Positions 8,881-16,332 of a stretch of DNA of 64,000 bases are shown here, piece after piece (the stretch's first letter is position 1; each line of letters opens with the position of its first letter). The notes below the pieces were generated by a model. The model was not told where the DNA came from. It saw only the letters and a program-made list of their open reading frames with translations, and searched no databases. The translations under genes and the position numbers were made by a program. This DNA comes from Sulfurospirillum sp036802865 (GTDB lineage Bacteria > Campylobacterota > Campylobacteria > Campylobacterales > Sulfurospirillaceae), in the NCBI RefSeq assembly GCF_036802865.1, contig NZ_DAIRVK010000002.1, positions 496,001 to 560,000 of the forward strand, in the 5' to 3' direction.

Positions 8881-9626
8881 TATAAATGATTGATTATGCT
8901 TGCATTATACGCCGCACCAAAGCCATTGTCGATGTTCACCACACTCACACCACTGGCACAACTATTCAGCATAGAAAGTAGGGCTGCCACACCTCCAAAA
9001 CTTGCACCATACCCTACACTGGTAGGTACAGCGATGACTGGCTTATCCACAAGTCCTCCGATGACACTCGCAAGTGCACCCTCCATGCCAGCGATAACAA
9101 TGACTACTTTTGCATTTTGGATGACATCAAGGTGAGCAAACAAACGGTGAATGCCCGCAACACCCACATCGACGACTTTTTTGACATGATTTCCCAAAAT
9201 ACGTGCCGTTTCATAAGCTTCTTCCACAACATAAAGATCCGATGTTCCAGCAGCTATGATGGCGATGTAACTCTCTGGCGGTGTCATAATTTCACGCTCA
9301 ATGGTAATGGTTCTTCCCATAACGTTATACTTGGCTTCTGGCGCTATTGCACGTACGGCATCATATGCTTTTTCATTGGTACGGGTGATCAATATATTGT
9401 TCTCTTTATCCAAAAGCTTTTGGGTAATCTGAGCGATCTGATCAGGTGTTTTACTCTCACCATAAATGACCTCAGGATAGCCCAAACGAACGCCACGGTG
9501 ATGGTCTATCTTAGCGAAACCTAACTCTTCAAAGGGCTCTGCTTTTATTTTTTGCATCGCATCTGCAATGCTCACATCGCCATTTTTTACAGCTTCTAAC
9601 AGCTTCTCTATGCCTTGTCCACACAT
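8880..9626 (-). CDS. larB: LarB, pyridinium-3,5-biscarboxylic acid mononucleotide synthase
   Basis: LarB carboxylates and hydrolyses nicotinic acid adenine dinucleotide to pyridinium-3,5-biscarboxylic acid mononucleotide, the first step of nickel-pincer cofactor synthesis. The 248-residue protein has a PurE-like C-terminal half: AAGTSDLYVVEEA, DVGVAGIHRLFAHL, VIAGMEGALASVIGG and PTSVGYGASFGGVAALL. Its ATG follows the larE stop with no gap, preceded by a GGGAG site inside the end of larE. It is the last gene of larA-larC-larE-larB. Confidence 0.93.
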   Translation of the reverse strand: MCGQGIEKLLEAVKNGDVSIADAMQKIKAEPFEELGFAKIDHHRGVRLGYPEVIYGESKTPDQIAQITQKLLDKENNILITRTNEKAYDAVRAIAPEAKYNVMGRTITIEREIMTPPESYIAIIAAGTSDLYVVEEAYETARILGNHVKKVVDVGVAGIHRLFAHLDVIQNAKVVIVIAGMEGALASVIGGLVDKPVIAVPTSVGYGASFGGVAALLSMLNSCASGVSVVNIDNGFGAAYNASIINHL

Positions 9627-10436
9627 CTAAACTCCCTCAACAACATGCAAAGATTCCATTATCGAGTCATGTCGATAGCCTTCAAGATCTAATGTGATAT
9701 GCAAAAATCCTAAAGATTTGAGATGCTCTCGTAAGACCTTTAAGTGAGCATCATTCACCAAACGAATCATCTCCCGCTCAGGCATCTCAATACGCGCTAA
9801 ACCATCCTCATAGCGCACACGAATCTCACCATACCCCTGTGCTATCATATATTCTTCAGCCAAAGAAACCATGTGAAGTGCTTTATCTTCTATTTTTTTA
9901 TCGTAAGGAAAACGAGTCAACAAACACGCATATGAAGGTTTATCCCACGTACTAAGTCCCAAATCTTTAGAAAGAGCGCGAATCTCACTTTTGGTAAGTC
10001 CAGCATCCAGAAGTGGTGTTTTGATACCAAGTTCTCCCAATGCCACACGTCCCGGTCGAAACTCTTTGGTGTCATCCACATTGCTACCCTCGGCTACAGC
10101 ACTCAAACCTCTTTGGTGTGCAACATCGAGCAGTGAAGAGAAGAGGGCATGTTTGCAGATGTAACATCGATTGTTTGGATTGGTTCGTACAGCCTCAATC
10201 CACGGTTTTAGAATCACTTCATGCTTAACACCTACTTCTTGAGCAATGCGTTTGGCATCGGCAATTTCCCACTCCGCAATATAGGGCGTTGAAGCCGTAA
10301 TTCCAATAACTTTTTCGCCCAAAACATCGTAAGCGACTTTAAGCAAAAAGGTACTATCAACACCCCCTGAAAAGGCCACAATAAGGCTATCGTAAGAAGC
10401 AAGTATCTGTTTTAAATGTTCGTATTTTTTATACAT
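9627..10436 (-). CDS. larE: LarE, ATP-dependent sulfur transferase for the nickel-pincer cofactor
   Basis: LarE adenylylates the two carboxylates of the LarB product and turns them into thiocarboxylates. The 269-residue protein has the PP-loop AFSGGVDST near residue 22. Three cysteines stand out: C91 and C94 in RCYICK and C171 in KPSYACLLTR. The last is at the position of the sacrificial sulfur-donor Cys of Lactobacillus LarE. Three cysteines would also fit the Fe-S cluster form of LarE, which recycles sulfur without sacrificing a residue; choosing between them is inference. Its start overlaps the end of larC by 8 bp. Confidence 0.93.
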   Translation of the reverse strand: MYKKYEHLKQILASYDSLIVAFSGGVDSTFLLKVAYDVLGEKVIGITASTPYIAEWEIADAKRIAQEVGVKHEVILKPWIEAVRTNPNNRCYICKHALFSSLLDVAHQRGLSAVAEGSNVDDTKEFRPGRVALGELGIKTPLLDAGLTKSEIRALSKDLGLSTWDKPSYACLLTRFPYDKKIEDKALHMVSLAEEYMIAQGYGEIRVRYEDGLARIEMPEREMIRLVNDAHLKVLREHLKSLGFLHITLDLEGYRHDSIMESLHVVEGV

Positions 10437-11661
10437 GGTTTATCTCTTTCGTCATTGCTTTTGCAACACTCTCGTATATCATAGAAATAGGAACTTCGTG
10501 GCTCAAAGCAGCTGTCTTACACTCTTCATATTCTGCTTTGTATTTGAGTAATTCACCATGCGAAAAGGTGCATTTCACACTGATCTTTCCATAAGGAGTA
10601 GAAACCATTTTGATTTCTCGGTCTAACATGATTTTTTGAATCGTTGATCGTCTTAGTCCAATTGAAGAGGTTTCAGCAAAAATAATCTCCGTTGCTTTGG
10701 CCTCTTTATCGGCACTGACTAAAACACTAAGCTTCACACCCAAGCGATTTTTCTTTGTTGTAATGGCAGTTGTGTAAACATCTTTTACACCTGCATCAAA
10801 AAGCCTTTCTTGGACATATGAGAGAATTTCAGGGCTCATATCATCAATATTCGTTTCTAAAACAATCTCTTCTGGGATAGAAACAACATCTTCCTCTTCA
10901 CCCAAAAGCACACGCAAAACATTGGGAATAGTAAAATCTTTATGACCAATGCCATAACCAATCTTCTCAATCACCAGTGTGGGCTTATCACTAAAGGTGT
11001 CCACGTTGGCTTTAATGATGGCAGCACCTGTAGGTGTCGTCATTTCCGAAGGAACGCGTCCTAAACTTACAGGGACATTGTGTAAAATTTCCAGCGTTGC
11101 AGGAGCAGGGACGGGCAATGTACCATGCGCACACTGAACAAACCCACCACCCAGCTCAATTTTAGAAGCCATAATCTTACTGACATGTAAAGCCTCTAAA
11201 CAGATGGCAGCACCTATAATATCAACGATTGAATCAACAGCACCCACTTCGTGAAAAGCAACTTCATACGGTGATTTGCCATGAATCTTTCCCTCTGCCA
11301 AAGCTACACACCAAAACATTTTGATACTTCGCTCTTTAACCCAATCGCTAAGCGTACTGTTTTGAATCATCGCTTCAATACTTTTAAACGTACGATGTTC
11401 ATGATGATGGTGATCAGAAGTGTGCGGATGGACGTGCCATCCGTTAGGGTTTGCGTGTTGATGTGTTAGTTTGACAGTAACTTTCGTTCCACTAATGCCC
11501 ATTTTACAGCTTGGTTGAATGGTGAGATCAAACTCCGTATCCAAAGAGAGTTTTGAGAGTTCTTGCTTTAAATAATGACGGTCAACACCCAAATCCAAGA
11601 GTGCGCCCAAATTCATATCGCCGCTAATACCACTAAAGCAGTCATAGTACAAAACTCTCAT
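10429..11661 (-). CDS. larC: LarC, nickel insertion protein for the pincer cofactor
   Basis: LarC is the CTP-dependent cyclometallase that puts nickel into the pyridinium-3,5-bisthiocarboxylic acid mononucleotide. The 410-residue protein begins with the family hallmark YYDCFSGISGDMNLGALLDLG. A His-rich stretch at residues about 69-89 (HQHANPNGWHVHPHTSDHHH) is a plausible nickel-handling segment. The conserved TPTGAAI and ETNIDDMSPEILSYV motifs follow. In Lactobacillus the gene is split and joined by ribosomal frameshifting; here it is one continuous frame. It lies 8 nt after larA and overlaps larE by 8 bp. Confidence 0.95.
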   Translation of the reverse strand: MRVLYYDCFSGISGDMNLGALLDLGVDRHYLKQELSKLSLDTEFDLTIQPSCKMGISGTKVTVKLTHQHANPNGWHVHPHTSDHHHHEHRTFKSIEAMIQNSTLSDWVKERSIKMFWCVALAEGKIHGKSPYEVAFHEVGAVDSIVDIIGAAICLEALHVSKIMASKIELGGGFVQCAHGTLPVPAPATLEILHNVPVSLGRVPSEMTTPTGAAIIKANVDTFSDKPTLVIEKIGYGIGHKDFTIPNVLRVLLGEEEDVVSIPEEIVLETNIDDMSPEILSYVQERLFDAGVKDVYTTAITTKKNRLGVKLSVLVSADKEAKATEIIFAETSSIGLRRSTIQKIMLDREIKMVSTPYGKISVKCTFSHGELLKYKAEYEECKTAALSHEVPISMIYESVAKAMTKEINHV

Positions 11662-11669
11662 AAATTTCC

Positions 11670-12929
11670 TTATTTATTCACCAATTTTGGAACCGTAATT
11701 GAACCAAAAGGAAGCACTATAATACTTGCATTTTCGCCTTTTTCGGCAAGGGCATCCTCAAGCGCTACATTTAAATCATGGTAAGGCTTCAAGTGCACCG
11801 CTTTCATCTCTTCATCGCTCAGTTCACTCACTGCCCAACTTTGCGCCCAAAGGTTAATTTCTGCCATCTTCGCTGCTTTATGATAACCTAATTTGTAGCC
11901 ACATTTAATTTTATTGAGTACTTCTTGCGCGCAATGTGCTGAACTCATCAGTTTGAAAAAGCCTTCTTCACCAATACCTGTACGGCATTTGGCAACCATG
12001 ATTAAAATACCATTCTCTTTCAATGCAAGTTTGCCATTATCGAGGGCTTTTTGAGATTGGTAAAGGTCGATATCCATAGGGTAGGGAGCAACAGAGATAA
12101 CAATGTCAGCTTTTTGTGGAATGTTAACACAAAAAACTTCATCCGCTTTATCAATCGCTGCGTAAAAAGAATCACTCAAATCTCCCGCTCGCACAGCGCA
12201 AATATCATGGTCGCTATCAAGTACCGTCATAATGGCAAAAACATCAATGTGTTTTAAAACACTCATGGCATCCATCATGTCTTCATGGACAGGGTTACCT
12301 TTAAGGCTCAACGCTTGTGCATTGGGATGAAGCGCTAAAAGGTGATTTTGCTGAATGGTATCGTATGCTGCAACACCCGGTAAGAAACCTTTTCTACCGC
12401 CCGTATAACCCGCAAAATAGTGTGGCTCAACCGAACCAATCACGCACACTTTTTTAGCTTCTGCAACAATTTTATTGAGATACATCTCCGTACCATTGGT
12501 TGATTTACCAAGGTAAACCATCGGATCGTTATGAGAGTCATGACTCCAAAGACGATTTTTAGCTTTCAAATCTTCATAAATCTCTTTACCTAAGATAAAA
12601 TGCCACTCTTCCTCGCTAGGTGCTCTATGACAGCCCGTTGCTACAATGAAGAAGATGTCTTTATCTTTGATTTGTGGGTAAATACGTGCCAATACTTTAC
12701 GTGTTGGAGTAGGGCGTGTACCATCATTGACAATAAAGACAATACGCTCATTAGTATCGCTAAACATATCAAATGCTTCATGGCCAATAGGATGGGCAAG
12801 CGCTTCATCAATCGCATGATTGTAGTCCATTTTAGGAACACTATTGGGGTTATAAACACCTACTAACTGTTTTTCGCTAATATTCAGCTCAAATTTTTCA
12901 TCTTTACCATAGCCAACTGTAACTTTCAT
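11670..12929 (-). CDS. larA: LarA-family nickel-pincer-dependent 2-hydroxyacid racemase
   Basis: LarA racemises lactate by hydride transfer to the covalently bound nickel-pincer nucleotide. The protein (419 residues from this start) has the cofactor-lysine motif GGRKGFLPGV, an upstream EPHYFAGY that holds a catalytic His, ATGCHRAP with the second His, and NDGTRPTPT near the N-terminus. I chose the ATG at 12929, which has AAGGA 6 nt upstream, over an ATG 12 codons further up. Relatives act on malate and other 2-hydroxyacids, so the substrate is open; fumarase and a C4-dicarboxylate transporter lie just upstream. It is first in the lar operon. Confidence 0.9.
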   Translation of the reverse strand: MKVTVGYGKDEKFELNISEKQLVGVYNPNSVPKMDYNHAIDEALAHPIGHEAFDMFSDTNERIVFIVNDGTRPTPTRKVLARIYPQIKDKDIFFIVATGCHRAPSEEEWHFILGKEIYEDLKAKNRLWSHDSHNDPMVYLGKSTNGTEMYLNKIVAEAKKVCVIGSVEPHYFAGYTGGRKGFLPGVAAYDTIQQNHLLALHPNAQALSLKGNPVHEDMMDAMSVLKHIDVFAIMTVLDSDHDICAVRAGDLSDSFYAAIDKADEVFCVNIPQKADIVISVAPYPMDIDLYQSQKALDNGKLALKENGILIMVAKCRTGIGEEGFFKLMSSAHCAQEVLNKIKCGYKLGYHKAAKMAEINLWAQSWAVSELSDEEMKAVHLKPYHDLNVALEDALAEKGENASIIVLPFGSITVPKLVNK

Positions 12930-13015
12930 CCATGATCCTTTATCACTATTTCTATATTTTCTCACTCAAACCCAATTTACTAACTGTTAAAACACTCTTA
13001 TAAAGGCCTTCAATT

Positions 13016-13044
13016 ATTATATGTGATATTTTATCACCAATAAA
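13016..13044 (-). promoter_or_regulatory. Probable lar operon promoter with embedded inverted repeat
   Basis: On the minus strand a perfect -10 box TATAAT (13021-13016) lies about 90 nt before larA. A weak -35 (TTTATT, 13044-13039) is spaced by 17 nt. The spacer is almost filled by the inverted repeat GTGATATTTTATCAC (13023-13037; 6-bp arms, 3-nt centre). An operator there would block or modulate the promoter. It resembles CRP/FNR-type half-sites, but the spacing does not match either consensus exactly. Confidence 0.6.
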
Positions 13045-13135
13045 ACAATATTTGTAAAATTTTTATCGAAAAAAATGACACACACGAAAGAACCAAGATA
13101 GATTTTGATAAAAATTTTATTTTATAAAAGAACAT

Positions 13136-13165
13136 AAGGGAAAGCCCAAAAATAGGCTTTCCCTT
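13136..13165 (-). terminator. Terminator of the fumarase operon
   Basis: A perfect 11-bp stem (AAGGGAAAGCC with GGCTTTCCCTT, 8-nt loop) lies 24 nt after the fumarase beta stop. Read on the minus strand it is followed by a T-rich stretch, as expected for an intrinsic terminator, and it separates the fumarase genes from the lar operon. Confidence 0.85.
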
Positions 13166-13188
13166 CTTGATTGTTTTAAAGAAGAGTT

Positions 13189-13749
13189 TTAAAATACTTC
13201 GTATTGAGCGCGACCAATTTTGTAAAGATCTGCACCGAAAGTATCGTTAATAACCGTTAAAGGGAAATCAACAACTTCAAGTCTTCTGATAGCCTCAGGT
13301 CCCAATTCTGGGTATGCGATAACTTCAGCACTTTTAATTTGGCGTGCTAGAAGTGCACCCGCACCACCTGTTGCACCAAAATAAATTGCTTTAGATTTCA
13401 CACAAGCATCAAGCACTTCTTGACTTCTTTTACCTTTACCGATCATACCTTTAAGACCTTGCTCATTGATAAGTTTTGGAGAGTAAGAGTCCATTCTGTA
13501 ACTTGTTGTTGGGCCTGCACTACCGATTGGATCACCTGGTTTTGGAGGAGTTGGTCCAACAAAATAGATTACCGCGCCTTTCATGTCAAATGGAAGAGGT
13601 TGTCCTGCATCTAAAAGATCGACTAATTTTTTATGCGCCGCGTCACGTGCTGTATAAACAACGCCTGTTAAATAAACAATATCGCCTGCTTTAAGTGGTG
13701 TTACATCTGCTTCAGTAAGTGGTGCTGTTAAATGATAAGTTTTGCTCAT
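13189..13749 (-). CDS. Class I fumarate hydratase, beta (C-terminal) subunit
   Basis: This is the small subunit of the two-subunit, oxygen-sensitive [4Fe-4S] fumarase that interconverts fumarate and (S)-malate. The 186-residue protein corresponds to the C-terminal domain of one-chain FumA/FumB, with GDIVYLTGVVYTARDAAHKK, the GPTPPKPGDPIGSAGPTTS loop, GMIGKGKRS and GATGGAGALLA. It starts 10 nt after the alpha subunit stop, so the pair is co-translated. Paralogous tartrate dehydratase subunits have the same architecture; the C4-dicarboxylate transporter upstream favours fumarase. Confidence 0.9.
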   Translation of the reverse strand: MSKTYHLTAPLTEADVTPLKAGDIVYLTGVVYTARDAAHKKLVDLLDAGQPLPFDMKGAVIYFVGPTPPKPGDPIGSAGPTTSYRMDSYSPKLINEQGLKGMIGKGKRSQEVLDACVKSKAIYFGATGGAGALLARQIKSAEVIAYPELGPEAIRRLEVVDFPLTVINDTFGADLYKIGRAQYEVF

Positions 13750-13759
13750 TATATTCTCC

Positions 13760-14611
13760 TTATAGCTTAATATGCATGTGGCGTGAGCTGTGGCATTGAA
13801 CGTTAACGCTCACTGGTAAACTTGCGATATGGCAAGGGTTTTTCTCGATATGAACACCAAGAACAGTATTTGTACCGCCCATACCCATAGCGCCGATACC
13901 CAAGTTATTAAGAAGAACCATTAACTCTTCTTCCATTGATTCGAGTACTGGATCTGGATTTTTGCTTCCAAGCTCTCTAAAGAGTGCATGTTTAGAAGAG
14001 ATTACCGCTTTTTCAAATGTACCACCGATACCAACACCAACAGTAAGTGGAGGACATGGATTTGGACCTGCATCAGAAATAACTTGTTTAACGTACTCGA
14101 TAATACCTTTTCTACCTTTTGCTGGAGGAAATACAGTTGCGCGAGAAACGTTCTCAGAACCGCCACCTTTTGCAGCGTATTCAATGTCTAGTTCATCGCC
14201 TTCAACAATGTCAAAGTGAATGATCGCTGGAAGGTTGTATCCAACTTCATCTTTAAGGTTAGCACGTGTATCCCAATGACAGGTAGATGCTCTTAAATAA
14301 CCCTCTTTGTATCCTTGCTCTGTTCCCGCATTGATTGCTTTTTTTAAGCTACCGCCAACCACTTTAAGATCTTCGCCTACTTTAACAAAGAAAACTGCTA
14401 AGCCTGTATCTTGGCAAAGAGGTCTTGCTTCATTCGCTGCGATATCAGCATTATCTAAAAGTTGTTTAAGAACTTGTTTACATACTTCACTTTTTTCTGT
14501 GTTGTATGCATCTTCTAATGCTTTATAAGCATCTTTAGGCAAGTTTGTTGCACTGTAAAGGATCATGTCCTTTACACTCTTAACGATGTCTTCGTACTTA
14601 ATTTCTCTCAT
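13760..14611 (-). CDS. Class I fumarate hydratase, alpha (N-terminal) subunit
   Basis: This subunit carries the catalytic [4Fe-4S] cluster of the two-subunit fumarase. Cluster-cysteine candidates lie in PLCQDTG, in the PNPCPP loop before LTVGVGIGG, and in STCHWDTR or the C-terminal region; which three bind the cluster cannot be settled by eye. KGGGSENVSRATVFPP and GMGGTNTVLGVHIE are also characteristic. I start at the ATG at 14611, preceded by GGAGAGG, giving 283 residues; the reading frame extends 21 codons further up without a comparable ribosome site. It is the first gene of the fumarase pair. Confidence 0.92.
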   Translation of the reverse strand: MREIKYEDIVKSVKDMILYSATNLPKDAYKALEDAYNTEKSEVCKQVLKQLLDNADIAANEARPLCQDTGLAVFFVKVGEDLKVVGGSLKKAINAGTEQGYKEGYLRASTCHWDTRANLKDEVGYNLPAIIHFDIVEGDELDIEYAAKGGGSENVSRATVFPPAKGRKGIIEYVKQVISDAGPNPCPPLTVGVGIGGTFEKAVISSKHALFRELGSKNPDPVLESMEEELMVLLNNLGIGAMGMGGTNTVLGVHIEKNPCHIASLPVSVNVQCHSSRHMHIKL

Positions 14612-14694
14612 TTTACCTCTCCGAAAAAGTTGGTTTTTGGTTAAAACTGATTTTAGGCACTTTAAAAAGTACATAAAATCAATTTTATCATTTT

Positions 14695-14782
14695 CTACCC
14701 CAAAACGATGGGGTAGAGGTGCTTAGTTGAGTTTACATTTAAAAGGAGGCACCTCTACAGATATTTACATCTAAGTATCTGT
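14695..14782. other. Cluster of overlapping hairpins between the fumarase and Dcu genes
   Basis: Three stems crowd into 88 bp. CTACCCC (14695-14701) pairs with GGGGTAG (14710-14716). GTAGAGGTGC (14713-14722) pairs with GCACCTCTAC (14749-14758), sharing GTAG with the first. ACAGATA (14757-14763) pairs with TATCTGT (14776-14782), touching the second. The shared bases make neighbouring hairpins mutually exclusive, as in attenuators, but no leader peptide was found. It may only be terminator debris upstream of the fumarase promoter. Confidence 0.5.
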
Positions 14783-14800
14783 AAAAATGCTTTTTAAAGT

Positions 14801-14823
14801 TCTGCCCTCATAAAGAGGGCAGA
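14801..14823 (-). terminator. Terminator of the Dcu transporter gene
   Basis: A 9-bp GC-rich perfect stem (TCTGCCCTC with GAGGGCAGA, 5-nt loop) lies 13 nt after the transporter stop codon. On the minus strand it is followed by ACTTTAAAAAGCATTTTT, a broken T-tract. Confidence 0.8.
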
Positions 14824-14836
14824 AACTGACTACGAA

Positions 14837-16198
14837 TTAGATCAAACCGTAAAGTTTTGCAAAGAAGAAACCACAGAAACATGCAGTGGTTACACCTACA
14901 AAACCTGGCAAGATAAAGCTATGATTGATAACGAATTTACCAATTTTAGTTGTACCTGAACGGTCAAATGAAAGTGCCGCAATATCACTTGGGTATGTTG
15001 GAAGAATCCAATAACCGTAAGCAGCAGCAGCAAATGCAGCGATCATACCTGGTTCAACGCCTACGGCAAGAGCGATAGGCACCATAGATGAAACCGCAGC
15101 CGCTTGTGAGTTGATGAGTTTAGAAATAAGGATCAAAACAACCGCATATGCCCATGGATAGACTTTTACAAGGTCACCCATGCTAGATTTAATATCAGCA
15201 GTGTGTGCACCAAACATTGTGTGTGTCATCCAAGCGATACCAAAAACAGCAATAACCGCAGTCATACCCGCTTTGAAAACATCACTCTCGACCATAGCTT
15301 TAGTTTTAAGATCTGCGACAATATAAATAACAGCAGCAGAAGCCAACATAAACATTTGGATAGCATCAACCATTGAAAGTGGTGTTAATTTACCTTTAAT
15401 TGTAAAGGTTGGAACCAATGATGGGAACATACCCAAAATTGCGATAACTGCAATGGTACCAAGGAAAAGCCATACAGAAGCATATTGTCTACTTGTAAAC
15501 TCTTTACCTAGTAATGTAGCAGTTGAACCATACACATATTTTTTTGCTTCAGGATCTTTGATAAGTTCTTGAAAATCTGGATCTTTATCGAGATCTTTAC
15601 CTCTAAACATACTTACAAAACCAACAACCAAAACACCGATTAATGCTGAAGGCATTGTAATTTGGAGAAGTTGGATTAATGAAAGATCTTGACCATTAAC
15701 TAACGGATGTCCTTTCATAAGCGCGATCATAGAAACAACAGCAACAGATGCTGGTGAAATCATAATACCCATTTGTGCTGCAATCGTACTCGCTGCCATT
15801 GCACGCTCTGGTCTATTACCTGTTTTAATAGAAATATCATAAATAATAGGAAGCAATGTATAAACAACGTGACCTGTACCACAAAGGAATGTCAAGATAA
15901 TTGTTGTTACTGGTGCTAAGACGGTAACATAACGAGGATGTTTTCTCAATACTTTCTCAGCTTGTTGTAACATAACATCAAGTCCACCAGACGCTTGAAG
16001 TGCAGAACCAGCACAAACAACAGAAAGCATAACCAACATAACGTCAATTGGAGGATGACCGGGAGCAAGTTGAAAACCAAAAACAAAGATAATAACACCG
16101 ATACCACCGATAAGACCTAGTGCTATACCACTCTTTCTTGCTGCAAAGAACAAGATGACGAGTACTACAAGCAACTGTATCCAAAACATGCTTGACAT
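14837..16198 (-). CDS. Anaerobic C4-dicarboxylate transporter, DcuA/DcuB family
   Basis: Dcu proteins exchange fumarate, malate or aspartate for succinate across the inner membrane during fumarate respiration. The 453-residue protein is almost wholly hydrophobic, with ten or more predicted membrane segments. Family stretches include LQASGGLDVMLQQAEK near residue 70, FLCGTGHVVYTLLPII near 110, ISPASVAVVSMIA near 150 and YGYWILPTYPSDIAALSFDRSGTT near the C-terminus. I cannot tell DcuA from DcuB by eye. It is transcribed away from a sensor kinase across a 134-bp gap and lies upstream of fumarase and lar, which suggests shared substrate logic. Confidence 0.93.
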   Translation of the reverse strand: MSSMFWIQLLVVLVILFFAARKSGIALGLIGGIGVIIFVFGFQLAPGHPPIDVMLVMLSVVCAGSALQASGGLDVMLQQAEKVLRKHPRYVTVLAPVTTIILTFLCGTGHVVYTLLPIIYDISIKTGNRPERAMAASTIAAQMGIMISPASVAVVSMIALMKGHPLVNGQDLSLIQLLQITMPSALIGVLVVGFVSMFRGKDLDKDPDFQELIKDPEAKKYVYGSTATLLGKEFTSRQYASVWLFLGTIAVIAILGMFPSLVPTFTIKGKLTPLSMVDAIQMFMLASAAVIYIVADLKTKAMVESDVFKAGMTAVIAVFGIAWMTHTMFGAHTADIKSSMGDLVKVYPWAYAVVLILISKLINSQAAAVSSMVPIALAVGVEPGMIAAFAAAAYGYWILPTYPSDIAALSFDRSGTTKIGKFVINHSFILPGFVGVTTACFCGFFFAKLYGLI

Positions 16199-16241
16199 GA
16201 AAACCCCTTATATAAAGTTTTTATATTACAACTTAAAAGCG

Positions 16242-16267
16242 CAATATAATTTCAGAAAGAATTATAT
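16242..16267. promoter_or_regulatory. Inverted repeat in the dcu/sensor kinase divergent promoter region
   Basis: AATATAATT (16242-16250) and AATTATATT (16259-16267) form perfect 9-bp arms around an 8-nt spacer, 44 bp before the transporter ATG and 66 bp before the kinase ATG. It is a candidate binding site for the adjacent OmpR-type regulator or a global regulator. The region is very AT-rich, which weakens the argument. Confidence 0.45.
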
Positions 16268-16332
16268 TCTCCAATTTAGGATATAAATGAGACCTTTTTG
16301 ATAATATAACAAAAAAATATGTCTGGAAACCA

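Noticed and set aside
10429..11661. Programmed frameshift in larC as in Lactobacillus
   Set aside because: Here larC is a single continuous frame from the N-terminal motif to the stop, so no frameshift is needed.
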